DNA of 64,000 nucleotides from Thereva unica (taxonomy: Eukaryota > Arthropoda > Insecta > Diptera > Therevidae). Shown here in pieces: positions 11,101-22,335 of the stretch; position 1 is the stretch's first letter, and every line of letters begins with the position of its first letter. The stretch spans positions 96,088,070-96,152,069 of the forward strand of contig OX465282.1 in assembly GCA_949987705.1 (NCBI GenBank), written 5' to 3'. Both the position numbers and the translations under genes were made by a program. The notes beneath the pieces are model-generated. The model had not been told where the DNA came from. It did no database searches and was given only the letters and a program-made list of their open reading frames with translations.

Positions 11101-11700
11101 CTGGGTTTAAAATGTTCAACAATTTTTTTTTTCTTCAAAATTTTAATTTTAACTGGGGAGAGGGAGTTTTCTTAAATTGAAAATAGTATAAGAGAAGGAT
11201 CTTAAGAATTAATTTAAAAGTAAAGTTATGAATATCGATTTAACATTTATACATATATTCTTAAATGAGTTTTATAAAGTAGAACGTTCCTAGGTGACTC
11301 AAAGTGATACCAATTGGCAGCATGGTATGACCCCGGAAATAAGAAGGCTTCAAGTTCAAATTTCAAGCACTTTTGAACTTTATCTTGTATTTCATCATTT
11401 TATTTTATTTAAATAAATTAATGAAATCTCTGGAAAAAAGCTCAAGGATTTTTGTGAACAACGCAAACAAAAAATATAGATTTCTGCATAATTCTTTCCA
11501 TTCTATATCACGTTCCTTACTGGCATATTCAAAAATATTTTCGAAAATATTCATTTTCCATTATATACAGTCAGTGTTAGTATACATCGGCCATTTCCTA
11601 CTTCTAAGGTGATTACTCCCTAAGTAACAAAAAAGAACGGGAATATTTTGAAGCAAAAGTGAACCTTGTATTTCTTTAGAGGGTCTACAACTAGGATCCA
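8160..11700. other. Largely non-repetitive region, possible 5' untranslated exon
   Basis: About 3.5 kb without transposon signatures, unusual for this window. It carries CAA/CAG-rich runs (near 9,845, 9,910 and 10,210-10,250), a TA microsatellite near 9,165, and a good splice-donor match AAC|GTAAGT at about 10,124-10,132. Such composition resembles long untranslated first exons of insect developmental genes, but no ORF, conserved protein or acceptor is visible. The exon idea is inference only. Confidence 0.2.
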
Positions 11701-11831
11701 GTCCTGGCCTCTCGCCACAAATGTGTCGTTTCCTGCAAAAGCGATGCAATTTCCCACTTTAAAACACTAAAGGCTGACCCGCCTTGGAGTCACATTGGGT
11801 CATCATATCCCCCGCTACAAAACCAAAGCAA

Positions 11832-11875
11832 CTCCAGAAGGGCACTATGATTGCACGTATAGTGCACTTCTGGAG
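11832..11875. repeat. Imperfect hairpin
   Basis: CTCCAGAAGGGCACTAT pairs with ATAGTGCACTTCTGGAG, two mismatches, with a loop of about 10 nt. No attached gene or terminator context is recognisable. It may be a fragment of an inverted-repeat element. Confidence 0.5.
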
Positions 11876-12056
11876 CCGCTCCACCGCCTCATCACATGAC
11901 AAAATGCGACAAAAGCAAATCAGCCTCCAATACTCTAAAATCCGGAGCCACACCACTCCTACATTGAACGATGCAAATGTTGCTCGTTACGTAATAATTC
12001 TTTTTTCGGGTAAGGTTATAAGTCTCATGCTAACCTAACTTAGGTATGCCTCACTG

Positions 12057-13975
12057 CAGCGTTACCGTTCTACTACATATGTAGTAGTTTTACTACCTTT
12101 TTAGAACAAAATGATAATCTACTACACTACTACATCAAGTTATCATTCTACTACCTTTTTTCGATAATTCTAATTTTATTTTATTTATGTCTAAATCGAT
12201 TGCAGCGTTGGTATAAAGTACTACAGGAAAGGTCCTCGCCTATAAAATCCGTATACGTGAGCGTGGTGAAATCTGGGGACCGACCCAAATAACAGAATAA
12301 CTACTAAAACATCGTTTAATAATATCACGATCTGTTAGTTTTAATGAAGCGATTTTGTGTATATCATCATTCTCCATTAATAAGCGTCATCTTACTGTTG
12401 TACATTTGGCGGTACATCTTGAGAATGGTCAACGGGTTCTTTCAACGCATCGAATGATGCTCAACTTGCTGAAACATCTACAGCGATAACTTTGACCAGT
12501 TTTTTCGATTTGTTACCTTATTCCACTTGGAACTCCCCATCGAAGAAATTTCAACGTCGGAAGCAAGGCGATACGGTTCCTGATCATCCGGATGTGCATT
12601 CTAATGATGCTCTTGGTCGCATTTGCAGAGTTCATACGAAGAATGACGAATGTTTCTACTTGCGGTTGTTGCTGGTGATTGTTCGTGGGCCGATAACATT
12701 TGCATAACTTCGAACCCTCAAAAGTGAGTTGTTCCCAACAATTCGTGCTGCAACAGCTCAATTTGGTTGAAAACGGTAAAGAAATTGTTTCGCCATGTCA
12801 GATACGTACATTATTTGCTATCATTATTTTGACATACTTCCCATCGAATCCACGTGAATTGCGGAACAAATATAAGGATGACATATCCGAAAACATTTTA
12901 CACCGAATTCGGCTCAAAGTGAATGACGAGATACATAACCAGGCTTTGCTTTTGATCGAAGACATGTGTTACCTCATGTGCGGCAGTTGGTTAGTCAAGT
13001 TAGGAATACTAACGCCATATCGTCGAATGAACGACGCTTTCAATTGAGAATTGGAACGTGAACATGATCGAAATACTTTGAGCCAATAGGCTCGAGCGAA
13101 TGTACCACTGTTGAGTACCCAACCGAAGGAAGTGTGCGATACGTTAATGAAGGCAATTAATTATGGAAATGGTGGCCTTTTTTCCCCTTTGCGCCGTGTG
13201 GAGTTTGCAAGGTATTCGTCATATCATTAATTTTGGCCATTGCTCGTACGAGATCCGAAATTGCTGTAGCAGTTGCTTCTTCTGGGATATTTGCCACGTT
13301 GCCAGAAGGATGTTGAAATTGCCGTTAAACCTTCAAACGATTCAAAACCCGACATGTAACTTTGCAAAACACTTAGCACTGGCTAAAGCTTTGGTAGCAA
13401 GTAAAATCATTGTCTGGGAACACAATGACGTACAAATGCTCATTGGAAGCACTCAATCGAACTATGAAAGATCTGCACATTGACTCAAGATGCCACTATC
13501 AATCATCCCATGAACCACCGCTACCCATGAAATAAACGCTTACCTCAAAGCATCGAACCAGTGACGCTTTATAAAGAAACGACAGCTGATGACAAACATG
13601 CGACTTGCCTTGCTAAACGATCCATCTGACGAAGATTTCTCTAAGCAATTGCTGACTGTCGGTAATGGCCATGTTCCTGTCGACGAATCTAACGGATTGA
13701 TTGGAATTCAATTTCTTGCTTTCATCATGACGATCAACAAATCACAAGACCAATCCTTGAGGGTTTTTGGCCTGAATGTAAAAAATGAATGTTTCTCTGA
13801 CGGTAAGTTATACGTGTAGTATGTTCACGTGTCGGCAAAACATCCGCTTTGCTCGTTCTGGCAGGTGACAAAAAAAAATGAAAAATTGATTTGAAATCAA
13901 AAAAGTTTGCTACCTTTTTTTTTCAAAAAGGTAGTAGATTTTACTACTCTCAAAATTCATCTGACGGTAACATTG
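12057..13975 (+). mobile_element. hAT-like element carrying Helitron helicase sequence
   Basis: The outer ends are CAGCGTTACCGT at 12057 and the inverse of CAATGTTACCGT ending at 13975 (10 of 12 positions agree). They are flanked by an exact 8-bp duplication, CCTCACTG, at 12049-12056 and 13976-13983. An 8-bp duplication and ends starting CA(G) fit the hAT superfamily. Subterminal CTACTAC and ACTACCTTTTT motifs occur at both ends. The interior is not a hAT transposase but a decayed Helitron helicase (12,400-13,820). Confidence 0.65.
12400..13819 (+). pseudogene. Helitron Pif1-like helicase, decayed
   Basis: Read across several frames, the segment follows the order of a Helitron helicase domain. 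It begins LENGQRV, then FQRRKQGDTVPDHPDVHSND, NDECFYLRLLLVIVRGP, EDMCYLMCG and RRMNDAFN*ELERE. The ATPase core follows: LKLPLNLQTIQNPTCNFAK and, at the Walker B position, KIIVWEH where family members read IVWDE. Motif VI closes it: GIQFLAFIMTINKSQ. The Walker A segment near 13,170-13,200 is not recognisable. There are multiple frameshifts, so the gene is dead. The Rep domain and Helitron termini are absent. Confidence 0.75.
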
Positions 13976-13978
13976 CCT

Positions 13979-14026
13979 CACTGATCTGGTTTTAGTAGTT
14001 TGAAACCCTAAAACACAGATCAGTGA
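13979..14026. repeat. Hairpin abutting the hAT target duplication
   Basis: CACTGATCTG.GTTTTAG is followed after a short loop by CTAAAAC.CAGATCAGTG. The palindrome overlaps the right target duplication of the 12.06-13.98-kb element. It may be part of the pre-insertion target or an independent small palindrome. Confidence 0.5.
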
Positions 14027-14111
14027 ATGACACTTATTTCAGAATGGTAAACAGAAAAAAACCAAGGCAGCTGGAGCCTTGGATTGTTCTACGAAATTTG
14101 TGGGCAACTTT

Positions 14112-14745
14112 TTCCATCCATCCAGTGGCGCTACAGCCCAAATCAAGCCGTGTCCTCCTCTAGGGCATTTCTCCAAGTTTGATGGTTCCTTGCAAAGTCT
14201 AGTAATAACAAGTCTTTCATCTTCATACAAAAATTTCCGACCGTTGATTGTGTGCGTGCATATATGAACATCACTGCTGAGCAAAACTCAACGCATACTT
14301 CGTGAACTCGGCCAGACAAAGCCAGATTCTCTCTTTACGATAAAGTATGAAGAACAGAAAAGGAAAGAAAATTGAATCAGTTTTTTTATTTCATAAATCA
14401 AAACAAACGAGCAAATATGCACCAATACATCCCCATATAAACTCATAAAATTTTCCGACTTATGGTTGTATTCCAGCGCGTATAAAAATGTTGCATTCTC
14501 TCTCTGATAGCCTGACATCGTCATTTGAAAAACTTGTGCATGCAGCTGTTCGCCTTTCACTCATTAACCATATGAAGATGAAAGACTTGTTAATTTCTAG
14601 ACTTTGGTTCCTTGCAGCAGTTCTCAAATTCCGAATGTTCAGCATTGTCTCTGCGTCAGCCGTCACAAAGTCCATCCATCTCCTCCTGGGTCTACCTACT
14701 GGTCTATTTCATGGAATTTCTGCCACCATAAGCCGTTTTTGAATA
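14112..14745 (-). pseudogene. RTE 3'-end fragment, split by a MITE
   Basis: 14,112-14,194 and 14,605-14,745 together match the 3' end of the RTE element at 29,934-30,140 (same strand). On the minus strand this encodes the tail motif RPVGRPRRRWIDSVTADAE-like sequence and ends at the GGCGCTACAGCCC block. The two pieces are collinear when the 410-bp insertion at 14,195-14,604 is removed. Only the last part of the element is present (5' truncation). Confidence 0.75.
14195..14604. mobile_element. MITE with about 33-bp TIRs and 12-bp duplication
   Basis: The left end AAGTCTAGTAATAACAAGTC continues with TTTCATCTTCATA. The right end is its inverse with one indel. The flanks are TGGTTCCTTGCA at 14,183-14,194 and again at 14,605-14,616. 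Comparison with the uninterrupted RTE copy near 30,000-30,020 shows a single TTGACGGTCCCTTGCAGCA there, so the duplication is real. A 9-12-bp duplication would fit a Mutator-like element. No transposase is visible. Confidence 0.75.
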
Positions 14746-14759
14746 CGCAACTTTTTAAG

Positions 14760-15060
14760 ATGTTAAAAATGTTCAGAGAAATGACTCAATGACCTACTTT
14801 TTGAATTACAGTGAAATTTGTAGCGAAGAAATTCGTATTTTTTCATTTTTTTACTTTATTTTTGTGTTCTCCCCATCATATACCAATGTTTTTATTAATC
14901 AAACTAGCAAAAGCACCACCTATCGGGGAAATTTTGTACTATGTGCACAACAGACACATAGCCAATCATATTACGCCTCGTGCCCAAAGATTTTGACGTT
15001 CCCTGGTGCCCCATGGCGACTTCAACATCCCCCCCCCCCCAAAATACCTCTAAAAAAGGT
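14760..15060. other. Unassigned stretch
   Basis: AT-rich with a short poly-C run near 15,031. No gene or defined element. Confidence 0.35.
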
Positions 15061-15064
15061 GATC

Positions 15065-17235
15065 AATTTAGCGAAATTGATGCCCACTGTGTAGCCCGAA
15101 AATTCACAATTTGCCGCCCTTGAAAAATCGAATAAATACATTTCGGCTTGAGACGAACATTGGCAATATTATAAGGGCATTCGGAAGAAATCCAACTATG
15201 TATATCGCTTATGTAGATGTTAAAGAGTAGCGGCGAATTCACTGCTCCTTGCTGCAACCCGTTTTTAATTTCTAAGACCTGTGAGGTAAGGTTCCCACTT
15301 TTAACGAGAAACTTTTTCCTCGTTATCATGTCGTAAATTATGCGAAGCCGAGAATCGTTCATCCCATACCTGGTAGTAGTCAAAGGCCTTCTCCAAGTCA
15401 ACCAGGCATGCTCCCGTACACTGTCTCTTGGCAAAGTTCCAGTGTATATCGGACACCAATTTTGCGCAAGCATGGATAGTGCCATGTTCCGCTCGAAATC
15501 CGAACTGGTTGTCCGGAATTATTTTATTTCCCTCAGCTTGTCAGCGAACGATTCATTACAACTTCAAATACTTTACTGATGTTTGGAAGTAAGCTTATTG
15601 ACCGGAGATTACCTTGGTTTGATCTATCTTTGTTTCCTTTAGGTATAGGATATACCACAGCCGTTTTCCAGTTTTCTGGAAAATAGGCATTGTTCAAGCA
15701 ATTGTTGAACAACGTGGTGTAGATGTCGATTGCACACGGAGGTAGGTGCTTCAGAACCACATTCGGGATGCCATCGATTCCTGACAATTTCTTATTGCCC
15801 AGTATTTGAAAGATTCGCAGAAGTTCATCCTTCTTCGCGAATATTGAGTATCCGGTGACCCTTGGGATGTTGTCCGCTGGACAATCTTCTTTGAATTCAA
15901 CTAAATGACGATTCTCAGATCTCCATACTCTGATTTCGTTCTGAAGGTTGAAGTGATTCAACAGAGGTTGATTCTCCAGGTCGAAATTCGGCCGAACACT
16001 AGTGTTTACCGAGTAGACTTCCTGACAGAATGCCCCCACCAAATCTACTCTGTTCTGCTCATCTTCCACATGATAACAATCGTCATCGTCTCGGTAAAGC
16101 GTATCCGGATCTAGGCCTGCCTTTCGCATCAACTCCTCACTATCAGAATTCCTAGGTAATCGCAACTTCTCCAGTCGATTGTGCGTTTTCCTCTTAAAGA
16201 TTTTGTTTATCTGCGGAAACATGCCTGGACCAGTGGGTTTTATGAACCGGATCTTATTGCTCCAATACAGATTTATGGCCTTGGAGTAATTCTCCTTGAT
16301 TAATTGTTGGAGGTTTCGGATCATCGACTTTACTGTTGCGATCTCTGGATTCCGTCGGTCCTGGAATTGGCGGTGTAGTGACTTGAGTCTGGAGAGCAGC
16401 ATACTTTTATGTCTTTGTAGATTGTCAATCGTTGAGTTTCTGTAACAGTCAGTGCAGTGGCGTCTTTTTACTTTAGGTATGGTCCGGTCCATTGTTTGCA
16501 CAATGATTCGGTCCATATTTTTCAGTATACCGTCGATTTCGTCTTTAGTCAGGGTTCTGTCTGTCGGCGGTGCTAGCCCTTCCGTCTGTATGGTGCGGGC
16601 AATCGTGCTGGAGAAACGTGGCCAGTGTGCCCTATGGTAAGCATAGGGGTGCACTGTAGCATATTGTTCCAGCTCGATCGACTCGCGTTGCACTTTCACC
16701 GTGATCGAGAGTCCGTAGTGGTCGCTGTCGTAAGGAACCGTTTGTAGGCAGTTCATATTCTCGTCATTTGTTCGGCCGTTGTCTAGGCGTGAGTCAAGCA
16801 AGCATAGATCCAGATATGAACCACCTCTGGGGCACGATGGCATATCTGTAGCAAGTAGTGTAACTTTCTGCATGATTCTGTTGTCCTCCAGCCATCTTTG
16901 TAGCTGGTTACCTCTTGTGTTGGCTGTTTGATTTCACCATGCTCCGTGTTTGGCATTTAAGTCTCCGGCCAATAAATAATAGGAGTAATTTTCTTCCGCT
17001 CCCAGGTCTACTATGTGAAAGAGTTGTTCCAACTCGTTGACGAAACGTTCTGCTTGAGGGGCTGCGGGTGCGTAGGCCCAACTGGCAATGTTTGTCCGAA
17101 ATCTATGCCAATAAAACAGTTACTCTCCAAAATAATTGGTTTTTATTCCTGAAATCTTGCATTGTCCGTTAACGGCTTTAGATACTTTATGTGCCGTGGT
17201 ACGTTCATCCCAGGCACAGACAACCTTCATGTAGT
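15065..17235 (-). pseudogene. LOA/I-like non-LTR element: endonuclease plus RT, 3'-truncated
   Basis: Minus-strand reading starts in an endonuclease (VNGQCKISGIKTNYFGE, WAYAPAAPQAERFVNEL, LLAGDLNAKHGAW followed by a stop near 16,940). It continues through GGSYLDLCLLD and SDHYGLSITV. The RT domain follows: NKKLSGIDGIPNVVLKHLPP, FPENWKTAVVYPIPKGNKD, SISLLPNISKVFE, then after frameshifts near 15,490-15,530 LQQGAVNSPLLFNIYISDI. The QGxVNSPLLFN pattern and PKGNKD are typical of LOA/jockey-superfamily elements. The longest open part is 446 codons (15,533-16,873). The YxDD region and any RNase H are missing at the truncated 3' end. Confidence 0.75.
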
Positions 17236-17656
17236 CTTATAAAACTTTAGCTTTTTTCGATCGATATCTTAAACATAGAATGAGCTAAGTAAAGTTGCCG
17301 CAATCTCGGCTAATGACCCTGCTACGGTAACCCTTTTAACTGTACATATTTTGGCCAATATAAGATTAATTAAGAAAAACATGACATTGCTTCCTGGTGG
17401 ACGATGTAAAAAAGCGAGGCAGTGTTTCCCGATATTATTGTTTTATTAACACCGGAACTTTTTGCTAGCGCCGCTCCACGCTCTTTTTACATTTCGAAAG
17501 GTAGGCCCGTTTCCATATACTGGCAGGCGCAATAAAAACTTTACATTTAAAATTATTTTTTAATTTTTAGTTTCTTTGAAACTAAAAGCATATATTTTTT
17601 TATTTTTGGCATTTTAGTTTATTATATGTCTTCCGTGATTTTGTAGTGACCTAAAA
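17236..17656. other. Unassigned stretch between LOA remnant and Helitron end
   Basis: AT-rich. Near 17,600-17,640 it contains a copy of the 'TTTATTATATGTCTTCCG' block that also occurs near 52,650, so at least part is repeat-derived. Confidence 0.4.
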
Positions 17657-18077
17657 CAAGCAAAAACCCGCATGTGTTGCAGCGCCTTTAAATAAAAAAG
17701 ACTATGTGTGCACAGTTCACGGAGGAAAAAAGGATAAAAAGGTAAAAGAACAAATCTGCAAAAAATTATTTTGGATACCAGATTTAGACAGATAGATATC
17801 AATTTAAATATAAAACGAATTTCCCAAAAAATGTGACAAATGTTGTTTTTGAAATAATCGATTCACATATTCAAAATGAAATTACCCGGCGTTGACCGGA
17901 CTTAACCGACATTATTTGTTAATAATTTTCACAAAATTGCCCTTACAACAACACTTTTATTTTAATGCCTCTGTATAGGCATTGTTTTTCGTTTTATTGT
18001 TTGGGGCATAAATTATTAAGTTTGTTCACTTGCTGACTCGAGAGCATGCCATGTATACTGTAGTTGTCCATGACTCA

Positions 18078-18263
18078 TGGATATGTTTTTCGATGACGAT
18101 TAATAAGTATAAGAGCCAAACATTAGGAAAAGCGGCCACCGATTTATGTAAAAATTGCTTTCCTCATGGACCATGAGTAAAGCAATTTTTGCTTACATCA
18201 ATTCCCGCTTTTCCTAATGTTTGGCCTTTATACTTATTAATCGTCATCGAAAAACATAAGGTA
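18078..18263. repeat. Long imperfect palindrome over helicase motif VI
   Basis: Two arms of about 90 bp, from TGTTTTTCGATGACGATTAA at 18,079 to its inverse ending at about 18,262, meet at a perfect 15-bp centre CTCATGGACCATGAG. The arms differ at roughly a tenth of positions. The arms are inverted copies of the helicase 3' coding region, so this arose by an inverted duplication of transposon sequence. Confidence 0.75.
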
Positions 18264-18406
18264 ACAGGGAATTGTAAGCGTTTGAATTTAAAGGGATAAT
18301 TACTCGGAATTCTAGGTATCCTAGGTATAAGCACATTTTCGCCTTTTACACAACCCGTTAAAATTGTAGCTTCAATTAAATTCTTGTGTAATGCGACAAT
18401 TCTCAA
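18164..18406 (-). pseudogene. Helitron helicase C-terminal fragment
   Basis: This 80-codon frame reads IPRIPRIPSNYPFKFKRLQF then FPVTLCFSMTINKYKGQTLG and KAGIDVSKNCFTHG. It is the C-terminal motif V-VI region of Helitron/Pif1 helicases, where the family has FAMTINKSQGQTL. Only the last part of the helicase is left. Its 3' half is duplicated as an inverted copy immediately beside it (18,078-18,170). Confidence 0.8.
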
Positions 18407-20061
18407 TATTTGGCACGAAATGAGGTCATCTGGGAAGCTAAATTATAGGCTCGTATATTATTTAAGAAATGGTGAGAATTTTCATGATCTCCGTTGATCA
18501 ATGATTTTAATGGTTCTGATGGTGGTGAGATTGGATCCAGCTGTATCCTTCCAAACAAACAGCAGATTCCTTTTGGTTCTTGTTTCCATCATAGTAGCAT
18601 AGCAGTAATTGCATGCCATATTCATCGCCCCTACTTCAGCTGCTTTTGAATAATTTATTCACGGAATGTAACTCAAACCACAATATATGTATTAATACTT
18701 TCAAAATATATCAAACTATCCAGCGTTTCAGTTCTTAAGACTTGACCTCGTAAGGAATCAGTTTCACGACATCAGTTTCACGAGATCAGAATTCAAACGA
18801 TCCTAACGCCTTAAAGCATTTTCATTTGCTCTCGAGTTTGCTTGTCGTACTACTACTGTCGGAACACTAAGGCGATGTTCCTGTTCCATATTACCTTGCC
18901 ACTGCCGAGCCAATCTTTTCTTTTAGGCATCAGCAGTTGTAGAGTGAATATTTGGCTACAACTTCGCCTTGGCATTATAATGGATACGAAATAAACATAG
19001 AACCAATTAACGTGTACTTTCAGTATTATAATAGTTTAACCGATAAATATTAGCTAAAAAAGGGATGAACAAACCGCTAGGAAGGGAGAAATCGAAACTA
19101 ATACTAAGAAATGCAACTTTCTTGTAACTTTTCATACTTTTTCTTTTTCACTTTTAAGCAACAAAACTGTCGATTTCCGTAAATCTTCACTGTTTTCTCT
19201 GCTTTTCGTTTTTTCGCTTCGTTTTCTTCTTCACTTTACATAGTCTAGGGAAAGACCCATTGGAAATGTTATTGAAGTAACAAAACTCAGATTTTTTAAT
19301 ATTCTGAAAAATTACTAGAATCAGTGCATTCTTTTTTAGTTTATCCCGGACAAAAAGACGGAATGACAGCGAGCTCTGTTTTATTTATATAGATGACGTC
19401 ACACAGCTTACTGTAGTATACTCGTCATACACTTTCTTTTGGTATCCATACCGAGAGCATTGTAAAAATAAGATAATTCACTGTTTTGTGTTGGCCGCCA
19501 TTTTGAATTTGTAATTTGCTTCATTTCTATAAAATCTGTCTCCTGGCCAATCAATAAAACTCCTTCAGTATGGGGCTATGTATATACACCCAATTACGGC
19601 TCGCCGTCTCTATTAGCAAAATATTTTTTTATCGAGTGAAAAAGAAGCCCCTACAAGCGATCAGAAAGACTACGTAAGTATTATTACAATCAATAAATAC
19701 CTTCATAGCCTGAGCGACGAAAGTCAAAAAGTGGAGGTCAAGGCCAATAATAAATATCCATGTCTGCCTTTCGAAACCTTATTCTACTATCGGATCAGAC
19801 TGAAAAACTGATGCGATAATCTGAAAAAATATATCCGTGAAAGAGCTCTATTTAAATATCCATCTATAGTACGAGCAGGATATTTGTAGGAAAACCTAGA
19901 TATTTAGATAAAGCTCCGTGAGGTCTACAATTGGAATGATAAAAAAAGTACTGAACCATCCAGTGAAAATTCCATCACAATACAGACAAACAAAAATTTT
20001 AAAAATAGTTTTTGAAATCACACACAGACATTCTAATTATATTTATATAGATAGATCGATA

Positions 20062-20471
20062 ACCATATGAACTTAGAAAGACACAATTATATTTTGAAGT
20101 CACAGACAGACACGCATTTATGTTTATATAGATAGATTGAAATGATGCCACTCAGGTAATAGTATTCTACTTGTGATATCCTTTCGTTTGATACCAATAT
20201 CGAGTGGGTTGTAAAGAAAAAATTAAGCCATTTTGTGTTGGTCGCCATTTTGAATTTGGAATGACACCAAATATGTAATTGTACTGTACATATCATCTGC
20301 TTTTATTTGATACCCATGTGGGGGGCACAATTGCGAAATTCGGCCGCCATCTTGGAACCACCATCTTGATTTAGATTGAATTGTCACGCAAACCATACAT
20401 ATGGGCAAAATTTTAAGTTGATTGGTTATGTGGAAGTGGGTCTAAGTCGAGTTGTAAGATTTGGCTACATA
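20062..20471 (-). repeat. Helitron-like repeat, part left of Tc1
   Basis: Contains another Helitron-type 5' start (reverse of TATAAACATAAATGCGTGTC near 20,100-20,135) and the family block GCCATTTTGTGTTGGTCGCC with 'gatacccat' lines. It is interrupted at 20,471 by the Tc1 element and appears to resume at 22,463, ending at a typical Helitron 5' start near 22,694. Confidence 0.6.
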
Positions 20472-20800
20472 CAGTGAGTGCAAAAAGTGTACGTACGCAT
20501 GAAATTTTTTAAAAGAAAACGGTTTTTCTTAGAAATGTTATATTTTATATTTACATGAAAAAAATGTAAAATATATTATACTATATTTACTTAACAGCTA
20601 ATAAACCATTAATCATCAAAAAAAATTAACAAAATGAGTACAATGTGGTTAAAAAAAATAGAAGAAAAATACTCCATTTTATCCGCGCAAAAAGTCTCCT
20701 AACGGTTATCGATTTTCTAGGAAAAGTTGGCCATAATTACACATATTTATTGTACACCTCGTTACCTGTTTGTTAATATTTTGTGGGATATAACTTAGCT

Positions 20801-21749
20801 TTAAGAATAGCCTTGAGTCAAATCTGGCGATATTAAATTCCATTCTTCCTGCAACGCAGACTTTAAAGCTAACTTATTAGAAATAGTCCTTTTCCGGACT
20901 TTCTTGTTAAGAACATACCACAGATGTTCTATTGGATTAATATCCGGGGATTGTGGGGGCGTTTTCAGCACATGAGGCGTCTTGTAGAAGAGCCGAAGCC
21001 GAGAATTCAGCGCCGTGTGCTTTGGATCATTGGCCTGCATGAAAATATACTTCTTTGGCATCCCCATTTTCGTTTCACTTTAAGCCAAATTGTTCTTAAG
21101 GATATCAATATATTTCTTATGATCCATTGTACCATCAGTAAATACCAAATTGCCTACACCAGACGCACTCATACAACTCCATACTAGCACGGAACCTCCT
21201 CCGTGTTTCACCGTAGGACACAAGTTTTTTTTTTTCTAGCTCGGCATTTGCTTTTCTCCACACCATGTATTTTCCATCCGAGTTGAATATATTGTACTTA
21301 CTCTCATCGGTAAATATCACACGTTTCCAGAATTCGTCCTGATACTTCTTAGCGAATTCCATTCGCTTTTTCCGGTTAACTTCATTAATAAAGTATTTTC
21401 ACCTAGCTATACGACCATGATATCCAGCCGTTCGTAGCACATTCCGAACTGTACTAGCAGATACATTCCGACATCTCGGCAGCAATTTTTCGTGCACCTA
21501 TCTTAGGGTTATCCTTAACTTTTCGAAGGATTAACCTTTTATCATGATCATTGAAAATTTCCGGGTGGCCACAACGATGCTTATTTTTCACAGTTTTTTC
21601 TTTCGGAAAATCTGTCAACAATACCCTGCACTGTAGATTTGGGCTTCCCAGTAATATTTGCAATTTCTCCCAAAGATTTTCATTGGTTATGTAGCCTTAT
21701 TATAATTTTCTTTTCCTCTTCACTTACTTCCTTTCTTGTCGGACTCATT
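20801..21749 (-). pseudogene. Tc1-like DD34E transposase, decayed
   Basis: The start MSPTRKEVSEEEKKII at 21,749 leads into a helix-turn-helix region (KSLGEIANITGKPKSTVQ) with an early stop. The catalytic domain shows the first aspartate in VIFTDESKYNIFNSDGK, the second in FMQANDPKHTALNSR, and the glutamate in PPQSPDINPIEHLWYVLNKK, the family's DDE triad in order. Several frameshifts and stops break the frame (near 21,685, 21,550, 21,400 and 21,210), and no intact protein is possible. Family length is about 340 residues, and the piece spans most of it. Confidence 0.9.
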
Positions 21750-21987
21750 TTAGAAAATATTTTCGAAAAAGACGGTATTAAAACACAGAAAACTACAATA
21801 CCACTATAAAAATATTTCCTTACTGACTTCTTTCTAGGTTTTTCCTGAAGTCATAAAAAATTAACGGTACAATCCCATTAAATTTCTAGGAAATCTCAAC
21901 CGTACAGACTTTTTGCGCGGGTAAAATGGAGTATTTTTTTTAAACCACATTGGATTCATTTTGTTATTGTTTTGTGATGATTAATTC

Positions 21988-22335
21988 CCCAGCAGGAAAT
22001 GCAGTCATTACCGAAGTAGATATGTAATTCATTACAGTAAGCTCGGACGGATACTTTTAGCATTACAGAATAGCTTACTTTTACACAGGCATGTCATAGG
22101 CGGTAATCAGTATATTACTTTTCCGACTACTAAAGAATGCCTTTTGTAATGTACTTCAGAAAATGCATGGGATCCTTTTTGCATTACAGGGTAATGTAAA
22201 GTGTAATGACTTTGGAATAATGTACTCATTCGTCAATTTTTTCATGTATTACATGACAATTTATTACTTTTCACCAAATGTTATCATAGAAATAATGCAT
22301 TACGACAGTAATGACATCCAAAATTTCCTGCTGGG
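21988..22335. mobile_element. MITE inside the Tc1 element (CCCAGCAGGAAAT ends)
   Basis: CCCAGCAGGAAAT at 21,988 and its inverse ATTTCCTGCTGGG ending at 22,335 delimit 348 bp with internal GTCATTAC/GTAATGAC motifs. Comparing the interrupted Tc1 arm with the opposite arm (near 20,600) shows that only TC is repeated at the junctions, so the target duplication is about 2 bp. No coding region. Confidence 0.75.

Larger units (their letters stand above)
17657..20061 (-). mobile_element. Decayed Helitron, minus strand
   Basis: The left boundary on the plus strand is the reverse of a Helitron 3' end: GGCGCTGCAACACATGCGGG followed by TTTTTGCTTG. This matches the intact end at 52,552-52,584 except that CTAG has become CTTG. 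The right boundary is a Helitron 5' start (TCTATATAAATATAATTAGA, then a TGTCTGTGTGTG run) at about 20,025-20,061. The interior holds a helicase fragment. Other stretches show no features. Because other Helitron starts lie close by (20,135 and 22,694), pairing of these two ends is an inference. Confidence 0.5.

Noticed and set aside
11561..12038. Coding region around 11.6-12.0 kb
   Set aside because: Short frames on both strands; no motifs. Only a hairpin at 11,832-11,875 is supportable.
17236..20061. Autonomous Helitron
   Set aside because: Only the last helicase motifs are seen; no Rep (HUH) domain could be found on either strand.
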